From positions 62,001 through 126,000 of the forward strand of contig NZ_PHQQ01000005.1 in assembly GCF_002909235.1 (NCBI RefSeq): 64,000 bases of DNA, written 5' to 3'. Of the stretch, positions 36,748 through 44,799 are shown piece by piece (the stretch's first letter is position 1; each line of letters begins with the position of its first letter). The stretch is from Arenibacter catalasegens. GTDB lineage: Bacteria; Bacteroidota; Bacteroidia; Flavobacteriales; Flavobacteriaceae. The position numbers and the translations under genes were made by a program. Under the pieces are notes generated by a model. The model did not search any database. It had not been told where the DNA came from and saw nothing but the letters and a program-made list of their open reading frames with translations.

Positions 36748-37977
36748 TTGATAAAATCAAATAAGCTTAAAATTTTCAATGATCCAATTTACGGATTTAT
36801 CGGAATACCCAATGCACTAATCTTTAATCTAATCGCGGAGCCCTATTTTCAACGGTTGCGGAGAATCTCCCAAATGGGGTTGTCCTACCTCGTTTATCCG
36901 GGCGCCCACCATACGCGTTTCCATCATGCAGTAGGAAGTATGTACCTAATGCAACAGGCCATTAACGTATTACGGTTTAAGTCCATCGAAATTACAAAAG
37001 AGGAAGAGGATGGACTACTATGTGCCATATTATTACATGATATTGGACACGGACCTTTTTCACATGCTATGGAACACAGTATCGTGGAGGGAGTAAATCA
37101 TGAACATATATCTTTATTGTTCATGGAAGCCCTAAACCAAAAATACAAGGGTCAACTAACTATTGCCATCGCCATCTTTAAAGGTCAATATCCTAAAAAA
37201 TTCTTAAACCAATTAGTCTCCAGTCAGTTGGACATGGATAGGATGGACTATTTAAAGAGGGACAGTTTCTATACCGGTGTAGCAGAGGGAAATATCAATT
37301 CGGAAAGACTACTCACCATGTTGAATGTTGTTAACGGGGAACTAGTCATTGAAGAGAAGGGAATATACTCGGTTGAAAAATTTTTAATGGCAAGACGTTT
37401 TATGTATTGGCAGGTTTATTTGCATAAAACAGGCCTGGTGGCCGAACAACTTTTGATTAAGATCTTACAAAGAGCCAAGGAATTGTTGGCCAAGGGTGAA
37501 AAAATAGAATTTAACGGTGCCTTAAAGTTCTTTATGGAAAACAAAATACCTAAAGGAGATTTTTCACAGGATAAGTTGGATTTATTTGCCCAATTAGATG
37601 ATGTTGATATTTTAGCCGCCATTAAGAATTGGCAGAACCATGCTGATTTTGTCTTATCCAGACTGTGTAAGATGATCCTAGAACGTAGGTTATTGCACGT
37701 TAAACTAAAGAATAAACCTATTAATGAGGCTAAGCTGAAGAAACACTTTTTAAATTTCAAAAATCAACATCAGTTATCCGATGAAGAAACGGCATATTTT
37801 GTGTTTTCTGGGGAGATACAAAACCAGGCCTATAACTCAGAAAGTCAGAATATAAACATTCTGCATGGAAACGGTAAAATTGTCGATGTTGCCAAGGCGT
37901 CCGATCAACAATATTTGAAAACGCTTTCCAAGACCGTAACCAAATATTATATGTGCTATCCTAAAGTTTCCGTTTAA
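36748..37977 (+). CDS. HD-domain phosphohydrolase
   Basis: 409 residues from a TTG start; an in-frame TAA at 36733-36735 leaves no ATG upstream of the conserved LKIFNDPIYGFIGIPN. The HD metal ligands are in HHTRFHHAVGSMYL and LLHDIGHGPFSHAMEH, and QLDMDRMDYLKRDSFYTGV follows, as in the dNTPase/SAMHD1-like group. It may hydrolyse nucleotides; the substrate is not defined. It lies 23 nt upstream of lpxD on the same strand, and the two are commonly neighbours in flavobacteria. Confidence 0.9.
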   Translation: MIKSNKLKIFNDPIYGFIGIPNALIFNLIAEPYFQRLRRISQMGLSYLVYPGAHHTRFHHAVGSMYLMQQAINVLRFKSIEITKEEEDGLLCAILLHDIGHGPFSHAMEHSIVEGVNHEHISLLFMEALNQKYKGQLTIAIAIFKGQYPKKFLNQLVSSQLDMDRMDYLKRDSFYTGVAEGNINSERLLTMLNVVNGELVIEEKGIYSVEKFLMARRFMYWQVYLHKTGLVAEQLLIKILQRAKELLAKGEKIEFNGALKFFMENKIPKGDFSQDKLDLFAQLDDVDILAAIKNWQNHADFVLSRLCKMILERRLLHVKLKNKPINEAKLKKHFLNFKNQHQLSDEETAYFVFSGEIQNQAYNSESQNINILHGNGKIVDVAKASDQQYLKTLSKTVTKYYMCYPKVSV

Positions 37978-37987
37978 CTATTTTTCT

Positions 37988-37995
37988 TACTTTTG
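37988..37995 (+). promoter_or_regulatory. possible internal promoter of lpxD
   Basis: TACTTTTG, an exact TAnnTTTG match, ends 5 nt before the lpxD ATG; no TTG is seen at the -33 position. If used, the transcript would be almost leaderless. Confidence 0.3.
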
Positions 37996-38000
37996 TCCAC

Positions 38001-39017
38001 ATGATATTTACAGCAAGCCAAATCGCGGGTATTTTAGAAGGAGACGTGGAGGGGAATCCAGAAATAGCTGTTCACAAATTATCGAAGATAGAGGAAGGCG
38101 AAAAAGGAGCACTCACTTTTCTTGCCAATCCCAAATACACTTCATATATCTATACTACAAAAGCCTCCATAACAATTGTAAACAGAGACTTTGTACCAGA
38201 CCATCATTTAGAAACCACCTTAATCAAAGTGGATGATGCCTACAAATCATTTTCAAAATTATTGGAATATTACAATCAGGTAAAAAATAACAAGGTTGGG
38301 ATTGAGGAACCGGTATTTAAGTCGGAATCTGCAAGCTACGGCAAGGACTTTTATTTAGGTGCCTTCGCCTATTTGGGCAATAATGTAATAATCGGGGATA
38401 ATGTTAAAATCTATCCCAATGTTTATATAGGTGATAATGTTACCATTGGCAATGGAGTAGTCATTTTTGCAGGGGCCAAAATTTATTCGGAAACCCGTAT
38501 TGGCAACAATTGTGTTGTCCATAGCGGAGTTGTTATAGGAGCTGATGGCTTTGGATTTGCACCCACTGAAAATGGTGAATATATTACGATTCCCCAGACG
38601 GGCAACGTAATTATTGAAGACAATGTTGATATTGGGGCAGGCACTACAATTGACAGAGCCACCCTGGGTTCTACCATCTTAAGAAGAGGCGTAAAGTTGG
38701 ATAACCAAATTCAAATTGCGCACAATGTGGAAATTGGGGAACATACCGTGATTGCCGCCCAAACAGGAATAGCGGGATCTACCAAAATTGGAAAATATTG
38801 TAAAATAGGAGGTCAAGTAGGGATTGTTGGACATATAGTAATAGGAGATCGAGTGAAAATTCAGGCACAATCCGGTATTGGTAGAAATGTTAAGGATGAT
38901 GAGATTTTGCAAGGTTCCCCGGCTTTGAATTATGGGGATTACAATAAATCTTACGTACATTTTAAAAATCTACCAAAGATAATTAATAGACTAGAACACA
39001 TTGAAAAAAAGGATTGA
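38001..39017 (+). CDS. lpxD: UDP-3-O-(3-hydroxyacyl)glucosamine N-acyltransferase
   Basis: Third step of lipid A synthesis: transfer of a 3-hydroxyacyl chain from ACP to the amino group. It has 338 residues: an N-terminal uridine-binding domain (~1-100), a left-handed beta helix of hexapeptide repeats (~115-290) and a C-terminal helix. The catalytic His241 (QIAHNVEIG) and second conserved His278 (GIVGHIVIG) are both present, as is GADGFGF. The first gene of the lipid A block; its TGA overlaps the next start (TTGA). Confidence 0.96.
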   Translation: MIFTASQIAGILEGDVEGNPEIAVHKLSKIEEGEKGALTFLANPKYTSYIYTTKASITIVNRDFVPDHHLETTLIKVDDAYKSFSKLLEYYNQVKNNKVGIEEPVFKSESASYGKDFYLGAFAYLGNNVIIGDNVKIYPNVYIGDNVTIGNGVVIFAGAKIYSETRIGNNCVVHSGVVIGADGFGFAPTENGEYITIPQTGNVIIEDNVDIGAGTTIDRATLGSTILRRGVKLDNQIQIAHNVEIGEHTVIAAQTGIAGSTKIGKYCKIGGQVGIVGHIVIGDRVKIQAQSGIGRNVKDDEILQGSPALNYGDYNKSYVHFKNLPKIINRLEHIEKKD

Positions 39018-40426
39018 CTGTGAGTAACACAACTACAAAACAAAGGACAATTGCAAATGAAATTACCCTCAAGGGTGTTGGTTTGCATACAGGGGAAAAT
39101 GTAACATTGAAATTTGTTCCCGCCCCTGAAAATTTTGGTTATGCTTTTAAGCGTGTAGACCTTGAAGGGGAACCCATAATAGAGGCTGACGCTAATTATG
39201 TGGTAAATACCCAACGCGGAACCAACTTGGAAAAACGAGGAGTGAAAATTCAAACTTCAGAACATGTTCTTGCCGCCTTGGTGGGATTGGAAATAGACAA
39301 TGTTCTAATAGAGTTGAATGCTCCGGAACCACCAATAATGGACGGTTCCTCCAAATATTTTGTAGAAGCTCTAGAGCAGGCAGGAATCGTTGAGCAAAAT
39401 GCTTTTCGGGATGAGTTTGTGATAAAGGATGTCATCTCCTATAGAGATGAGGAAACAGGCAGTGAGATTACTATTATCCCAGCGGACAACTACCAGGTAA
39501 CCACCATGGTCGATTTTGGGACAAAAGTACTGGGTACGCAAAATGCCACTTTAGAAAATTTAAGTGAGTTTAAGTCGGAAATAGCGGATGCAAGAACTTT
39601 TAGTTTTTTGCATGAGTTGGAAATGTTGCTCGAAAACGGATTAATTAAAGGTGGTGATCTTAATAACGCTATTGTTTATGTAGATAAGGAAATTTCCGAT
39701 TCTACTATGAAAAAGTTGGAAAAGGCCTTTAATAAGAAGAAATTATCGGTAAAGCCTAATGGTATATTGGATAACTTAACCCTGCATCAGCCCAACGAGG
39801 CAGCCAGACATAAGTTATTGGACGTTATTGGTGACCTTGCACTTACCGGAACTCGTATAAGGGGTAAAGTAATTGCCAATAAACCAGGTCATTTTGTGAA
39901 TACACAGTTCGCCAAAAAATTGTCCAAAATCATTAAAATGGAAAAGAGAAATCACGTTCCACAATATGATTTAAACAAGCCGCCTTTGATGGATATTCAT
40001 CAAATCATGGATATGTTGCCCCACAGACCACCTTTCTTGCTTTTGGATAGAATTTTGGAACTGTCGGACGAACACGTGGTGGGCATGAAGAATGTTACCA
40101 TGAACGAGCCATTTTTTGTAGGGCATTTCCCAGGAGCTCCAGTAATGCCTGGAGTGCTTCAGGTAGAAGCCATGGCCCAAACAGGTGGTATTTTGGTCCT
40201 AAGTACAGTTCCTGATCCCGAGAATTACCTAACGCTTTTCATGAAGATCGATAATGTGAAGTTTAAACAAAAGGTATTGCCCGGTGACACCTTAATTTTT
40301 CATTGTAGTTTAATAACTCCTATAAGAAGGGGTATATGTCATATGCAGGCCTATGCCTATGCCAATAGCAAATTGGTTTGCGAAGCTGAAATGATGGCCC
40401 AAATAGTCAAAAAAAATAAAGGATGA
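39014..40426 (+). CDS. lpxC: bifunctional LpxC deacetylase / FabZ 3-hydroxyacyl-ACP dehydratase
   Basis: Fusion of 470 residues. Residues ~1-310 are LpxC (UDP-3-O-acyl-GlcNAc deacetylase, zinc enzyme, the committed lipid A step), with TSEHVLAALVGLEIDN and the zinc-ligand segment HKLLDVIGDLALTG. Residues ~325-470 are FabZ, with FLLLDRI, catalytic GHFPGAPVMPGVLQVEAMAQ. The fusion is standard in Bacteroidota and couples fatty acid and lipid A synthesis. The start is either TTG at 39014, overlapping the lpxD stop, or GTG at 39020. It overlaps lpxA by ATGA. Confidence 0.96.
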   Translation: MTVSNTTTKQRTIANEITLKGVGLHTGENVTLKFVPAPENFGYAFKRVDLEGEPIIEADANYVVNTQRGTNLEKRGVKIQTSEHVLAALVGLEIDNVLIELNAPEPPIMDGSSKYFVEALEQAGIVEQNAFRDEFVIKDVISYRDEETGSEITIIPADNYQVTTMVDFGTKVLGTQNATLENLSEFKSEIADARTFSFLHELEMLLENGLIKGGDLNNAIVYVDKEISDSTMKKLEKAFNKKKLSVKPNGILDNLTLHQPNEAARHKLLDVIGDLALTGTRIRGKVIANKPGHFVNTQFAKKLSKIIKMEKRNHVPQYDLNKPPLMDIHQIMDMLPHRPPFLLLDRILELSDEHVVGMKNVTMNEPFFVGHFPGAPVMPGVLQVEAMAQTGGILVLSTVPDPENYLTLFMKIDNVKFKQKVLPGDTLIFHCSLITPIRRGICHMQAYAYANSKLVCEAEMMAQIVKKNKG

Positions 40427-41208
40427 ATCAACCACTAGCCTACATTCACCCTGGAGCTAAAATTGCCAAAAATGTTGTAGTAGAACCTTTTACAACAATT
40501 CATAATAATGTAATCATAGGAGATGGTACGTATATCGGTTCCAACGTCACCATTATGGAAGGTGCTCGTATCGGAAAAAACTGTAACATTTTTCCTGGTG
40601 CTGTTATTTCTGCACCTCCCCAAGATTTAAAATATGATGGAGAGGAAACCACAGTTGTCATAGGGAACAATACTACCATTAGAGAATGTGCCACAATACA
40701 TAAGGGCACATCGGATAGAATGAAGACCGTAATCGGTGACAATTGTTTAATAATGGCTTATTGTCATATAGCGCATGATTGCCTTGTAGGTAACAACTGT
40801 ATTTTTTCCAACAACTCCACTTTGGCTGGACATGTAACCATTGGAGACAATGTAATCTTGGCCGGATTGGTAGCTGTACATCAATTTGTATCCATAGGAA
40901 GACACGCCTTTGTAACGGGAGGTTCTCTGGTGAGGAAAGATGTCCCCCCTTTTGTAAAGGCGGCACGGGAACCCTTATCTTATGTTGGGATTAATTCCGT
41001 TGGATTAAGAAGAAGGCATTTTGATTCCGATAAAATCAGGGAAATTCAAAATATTTACAGAATACTATATCAAAAGAATTACAACAATACCCAAGCAGTT
41101 CAGATTATTGAAGCCGAAATGGAGGCTACTCCGGAAAGGGATGAAATTTTACAATTTATAAGAGATTCACAAAGAGGAATCATGAAAGGTTATTTTAGTA
41201 CAAATTAA
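40423..41208 (+). CDS. lpxA: acyl-ACP--UDP-N-acetylglucosamine O-acyltransferase
   Basis: First lipid A step, transferring a 3-hydroxyacyl chain to UDP-GlcNAc; 261 residues. The left-handed beta helix is built of hexapeptide repeats, with the catalytic-histidine segment CHIAHDCLVGNNCIFSNN and VAVHQFVSIGRHAFVTGGS, and a C-terminal helical domain beginning near YVGINSVGLRRR. ATGA overlap with lpxC-fabZ and a 6-nt gap to efp show a compact operon. Confidence 0.96.
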   Translation: MNQPLAYIHPGAKIAKNVVVEPFTTIHNNVIIGDGTYIGSNVTIMEGARIGKNCNIFPGAVISAPPQDLKYDGEETTVVIGNNTTIRECATIHKGTSDRMKTVIGDNCLIMAYCHIAHDCLVGNNCIFSNNSTLAGHVTIGDNVILAGLVAVHQFVSIGRHAFVTGGSLVRKDVPPFVKAAREPLSYVGINSVGLRRRHFDSDKIREIQNIYRILYQKNYNNTQAVQIIEAEMEATPERDEILQFIRDSQRGIMKGYFSTN

Positions 41209-41214
41209 AATTAT

Positions 41215-41781
41215 ATGGCATCAACATCAGATATTAGAAAAGGATTGTGCATTAGGTACAATAACGACATTTATAAAATAATCGAGTTTCTTCATGTGAA
41301 ACCTGGAAAAGGCCCTGCTTTTGTAAGGACAAAACTTAAAAGTGTAAGTAGTGGAAAAGTGTTGGACAATACATTTTCCGGTGGCTCAAAGATTGAGGAT
41401 GTACGGGTAGAAACCCGCTCTTATCAATTTTTATATGCGGAAGGAGAAACCTACCACTTTATGAATACGGATGATTACAACCAAATAACCCTACAGGAGA
41501 GTTCCTTGGATTCCGCCAATTTATTAAAGGAAGGAGAAGTAGTAACTATCCTTTTCAATACAGAGGATAGCATGCCGCTTTCCGTAGATATGCCTGCCAG
41601 TGTTGTTTTGGAAGTCACCTATGCGGAACCTGGAGTTAAGGGCAATACCGCCACCAATGCAACCAAGCCTGCCAAAGTGGAAACAGGAGCCACCGTCAAT
41701 GTCCCACTTTTCATCAACGAGGGCGATAAAATAAAAATTGATACGGAAAAAGGCGCGTATATGGAGCGTGTTAAAGAATAG
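41215..41781 (+). CDS. efp: translation elongation factor P
   Basis: 188 residues, three-domain OB-fold protein that relieves ribosome stalling at polyproline. The tip loop KPGKGPAF holds the lysine (Lys32) at the position that is modified in other bacteria; the C-terminal domain carries VNVPLFINEGDKIKIDTEKGAYMERV. No EpmA or EpmB gene is in the window. The placement after lpxA and before the second lpxD-like gene is characteristic of flavobacteria. Confidence 0.97.
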   Translation: MASTSDIRKGLCIRYNNDIYKIIEFLHVKPGKGPAFVRTKLKSVSSGKVLDNTFSGGSKIEDVRVETRSYQFLYAEGETYHFMNTDDYNQITLQESSLDSANLLKEGEVVTILFNTEDSMPLSVDMPASVVLEVTYAEPGVKGNTATNATKPAKVETGATVNVPLFINEGDKIKIDTEKGAYMERVKE

Positions 41782-41833
41782 TGTAGTTTGTACGAGGCTT
41801 TTCGGACCATTGGCAATATAGAACCTAACAATT

Positions 41834-42781
41834 ATGAAATTTCCATCTCCTTATTCACTTAACCAGATTGCTACCATAATCAACGCTGAATATGTAGGGC
41901 ATGAAGATTTTCCAGTGTTGGGCATGAACGAAATCCATGTAGTGGAAAAAGGTGATATCGTTTTTGTTGATCATCCCAAATACTACGATAAGGCCCTTAA
42001 CTGTGCGGCATCAATAGTTTTGATCAACAAAAAGGTCGATTGCCCTGAGGGAAAGGCTTTATTGATTTCAGACGATCCGTTTAGGGATTTTAATATACTG
42101 ACGCTCTTTTTTAAACCCTTTATACAAGCCGAAAATAGAATCTCCACGCTGGCCAAAATTGGCAAGAACACCGTTATTCAACCCAATTGTTTTATTGGAA
42201 ACAATGTGGTTATTGGCGATAACTGTCTTATACATTCCAACGTATCCATATACGATAACTGTATAATTGGAAACAATGTTACCATTCATGCGGGATCTGT
42301 TTTGGGATCGGACGCCTTTTATTACAAGAAAAGACCAGAAGGATTTGATAAACTAATTTCTGGCGGCAGGGTAGTAATTCAGGATAACGTGGACATAGGT
42401 GCACTTTGTACTGTGGACAGAGGCGTAACAGGGGATACGCTAATTAAAAAGGGCACAAAATTAGACAATCAGGTGCAAGTAGGCCACGATACGGTAATTG
42501 GTGAGATGTGCTTAATAGCATCCCAAACCGGTATTGCTGGTTGTGTAATAATTGAGGATGAGGTTACTATATGGGGACAGGTTGGTGTAACAAGTGCTGC
42601 TACGATTGGAAAAAAAGCAGTTATAAGCGCACAATCGGGAGTTTCAAAATCCTTGGAAGGGGGAAAAAGTTATTTTGGGAGCCCAGCAGAGGAATTTAGG
42701 GAAAAATTAAAACAGTTGGCTTATATAAAGCAAATCCCTATAATTTTAAATAGATTAGAAAATAAATATGCAGAAGAATAG
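41834..42781 (+). CDS. second LpxD-like N-acyltransferase
   Basis: 315 residues with the LpxD layout: N-terminal domain (~1-100) with DIVFVDHPKYY, hexapeptide beta helix and C-terminal helix. His218 (QVGHDTVIG) matches the catalytic histidine of LpxD. The second conserved histidine is absent (GVTSAATIG where the first copy has GIVGHIVIG), and the GADGFGF loop reads GSDAFYY. A changed substrate or a non-catalytic role is likely. It is 52 nt after efp. Confidence 0.85.
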   Translation: MKFPSPYSLNQIATIINAEYVGHEDFPVLGMNEIHVVEKGDIVFVDHPKYYDKALNCAASIVLINKKVDCPEGKALLISDDPFRDFNILTLFFKPFIQAENRISTLAKIGKNTVIQPNCFIGNNVVIGDNCLIHSNVSIYDNCIIGNNVTIHAGSVLGSDAFYYKKRPEGFDKLISGGRVVIQDNVDIGALCTVDRGVTGDTLIKKGTKLDNQVQVGHDTVIGEMCLIASQTGIAGCVIIEDEVTIWGQVGVTSAATIGKKAVISAQSGVSKSLEGGKSYFGSPAEEFREKLKQLAYIKQIPIILNRLENKYAEE

Positions 42782-42838
42782 TTTAGAATTCCTTTTCAAA
42801 ACTTTATTTTTGCAACAATTCAATAAACCAAATATATA

Positions 42839-43711
42839 ATGAGCGTTTTAGTAAATAAAGATTCCAAAATTATTGTTCAAGGGTTTACAGGCAGTGAAGG
42901 CACATTTCATGCTGAACAGATGATCGAATACGGCACCAATGTAGTTGGTGGTGTAACTCCGGGTAAAGGTGGACAAGAGCATTTGGGAAGACCTGTGTTT
43001 AACACAGTTGAAGAAGCTGTACAAAAAGTTGGTGCCGATACCACCATCATTTTTGTTCCACCAGCTTTTGCTGCAGACGCAATAATGGAAGCTGCTAGCG
43101 CTGGAATAAAAGTGATAATAACAATTACGGAAGGGATTCCTGTTGCCGATATGGTAAAGGTCTATGACTACATAAAGCATATGGACTGCAGATTGGTTGG
43201 ACCTAACTGTCCAGGAGTAATCACCCCAGGGGAAGCAAAAGTAGGTATTATGCCAGGTTTTGTCTTTAAAAAGGGGCATGTAGGAATTGTTTCCAAATCA
43301 GGAACTTTAACCTATGAGGCAGCAGACCAAGTAGTACGTCAAGGTCTTGGAATTACAACCGCTATAGGAATTGGGGGTGACCCAATAATTGGCACCACCA
43401 CTAAAGAAGCTGTAGAATTATTGATCAACGACCCAGATACAAATTGTGTGGTTATGATAGGTGAGATTGGTGGCCAGTTGGAAGCCGATGCTGCACAATG
43501 GTATAAAGCCAGTGGAAGCAAAAAACCCATCGTTGGCTTTATCGCTGGTGAAACCGCTCCTGCAGGTAGAACCATGGGGCATGCCGGTGCTATAGTAGGA
43601 GGTAGTGATGATACTGCTCAGGCAAAGAAACGAATTATGAAAGAATGTGGTATCCACGTTGTTGATTCGCCTGCTGAAATTGGCTTAAAAGTAAAACAAG
43701 TCTTGGGATAA
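42839..43711 (+). CDS. sucD: succinate--CoA ligase, ADP-forming, alpha subunit
   Basis: TCA-cycle substrate-level phosphorylation with SucC; 290 residues. CoA-binding [23 protein letters not shown], nucleotide-binding [20 protein letters not shown] and the phosphohistidine segment [13 protein letters not shown] are clear. The beta subunit gene is not adjacent, so sucC and sucD are split as usual in this group. A TATTTTTG box (42805-42812) upstream may give it a separate promoter. Confidence 0.97.
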   Translation: MSVLVNKDSKIIVQGFTGSEGTFHAEQMIEYGTNVVGGVTPGKGGQEHLGRPVFNTVEEAVQKVGADTTIIFVPPAFAADAIMEAASAGIKVIITITEGIPVADMVKVYDYIKHMDCRLVGPNCPGVITPGEAKVGIMPGFVFKKGHVGIVSKSGTLTYEAADQVVRQGLGITTAIGIGGDPIIGTTTKEAVELLINDPDTNCVVMIGEIGGQLEADAAQWYKASGSKKPIVGFIAGETAPAGRTMGHAGAIVGGSDDTAQAKKRIMKECGIHVVDSPAEIGLKVKQVLG

Positions 43712-43868
43712 CCCATTTTTTATAAAATTAGTTTCCGTTTATACTGTACTACCGATCACTTCGGAATTATTCAGGATAGACGGGATTTTTTTTGCCTAAA
43801 ATCGTTAAAATATCTAAAAATTTTAATGGCATTGTGGGCAAAAATTTTAAAACAGATAAAACATAACC

Positions 43869-43876
43869 TATATTTG
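43869..43876 (+). promoter_or_regulatory. -7 promoter box of fabG
   Basis: TATATTTG, exact TAnnTTTG, 26 nt before the fabG start codon in a 191-bp intergenic gap; the -33 box is not evident. Confidence 0.4.
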
Positions 43877-43902
43877 ATTATCAACTAAGAAACTAAAGAC
43901 AG

Positions 43903-44652
43903 ATGAAGTTACTAGAAGGAAAAAACGCAATAATCACTGGAGCAAGTAGAGGTATAGGAACAGGAATAGCAAAGGTTTTTGCCGAGCACGGTGCAAATGT
44001 TGCATTTACGTATAGTTCCAGTGAAGCGCCAGCCTTAGCCTTGGAAAAAGAGTTGAGCGCCTATGGCATTAAAGCTAAAGCCTATAAGAGCAACGCCGCC
44101 AGTTTTGCAGATTCTGAAAAATTGGTATCCGACGTTTTGGAAGATTTTGGGGGTGTCATCGATATTTTAATCAACAATGCCGGTATTACCAAGGATAATC
44201 TACTAATGAGAATGGGTGAAGATGATTTTGATGCTGTTATAGAAATCAATTTAAAATCGGTATTCAATATGACTAAGGCCGTTCAGCGTACCATGCTTAA
44301 ACAAAGAAAGGGCTCTATAATAAACATGAGTAGTGTCGTAGGAGTAAAGGGTAACGCAGGACAATCCAATTATGCTGCTTCCAAAGCTGGAATGATCGGA
44401 TTTACCAAATCTATTGCCCTAGAACTAGGCTCCAGAAATATAAGATGTAATGCCATTGCACCCGGATTTATTGAGACCGAAATGACCGATAAGTTGGATG
44501 AAAAAGTAGTACAGGGATGGAGAGACGGTATTCCGTTAAAAAGAGGAGGTCAGCCAGAAGATGTTGCCAATGCATGCTTGTTTTTGGCTTCTGACCTTTC
44601 TGCCTATATAACAGGACAAGTTTTAAATGTTGATGGCGGAATGCTTACCTAA
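43903..44652 (+). CDS. fabG: 3-oxoacyl-[acyl-carrier-protein] reductase
   Basis: NADPH-dependent SDR enzyme of fatty acid elongation, 249 residues. The cofactor motif is ITGASRGIGTGIAKVF, the structural NNAG is in LINNAGITKDNLLMRM, and the catalytic Ser-Tyr-Lys lie in NMSSVVGVKGNAGQSNYAASKAG. The C-terminal LSAYITGQVLNVDGGM is typical of FabG. Monocistronic. Confidence 0.95.
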   Translation: MKLLEGKNAIITGASRGIGTGIAKVFAEHGANVAFTYSSSEAPALALEKELSAYGIKAKAYKSNAASFADSEKLVSDVLEDFGGVIDILINNAGITKDNLLMRMGEDDFDAVIEINLKSVFNMTKAVQRTMLKQRKGSIINMSSVVGVKGNAGQSNYAASKAGMIGFTKSIALELGSRNIRCNAIAPGFIETEMTDKLDEKVVQGWRDGIPLKRGGQPEDVANACLFLASDLSAYITGQVLNVDGGMLT

Positions 44653-44799
44653 GATTAGTTGATCAGATAGGGCGTAACAAGGCTTGGTCTTAAATATTTA
44701 TTTGGTAATGGTGGCAAAGTGCCATAATCTATACCATAGATATGGGATTCCTAATCGCCCTCCAATCTTCTATCAGCTAACAAGTTCCAATGACAAAAT

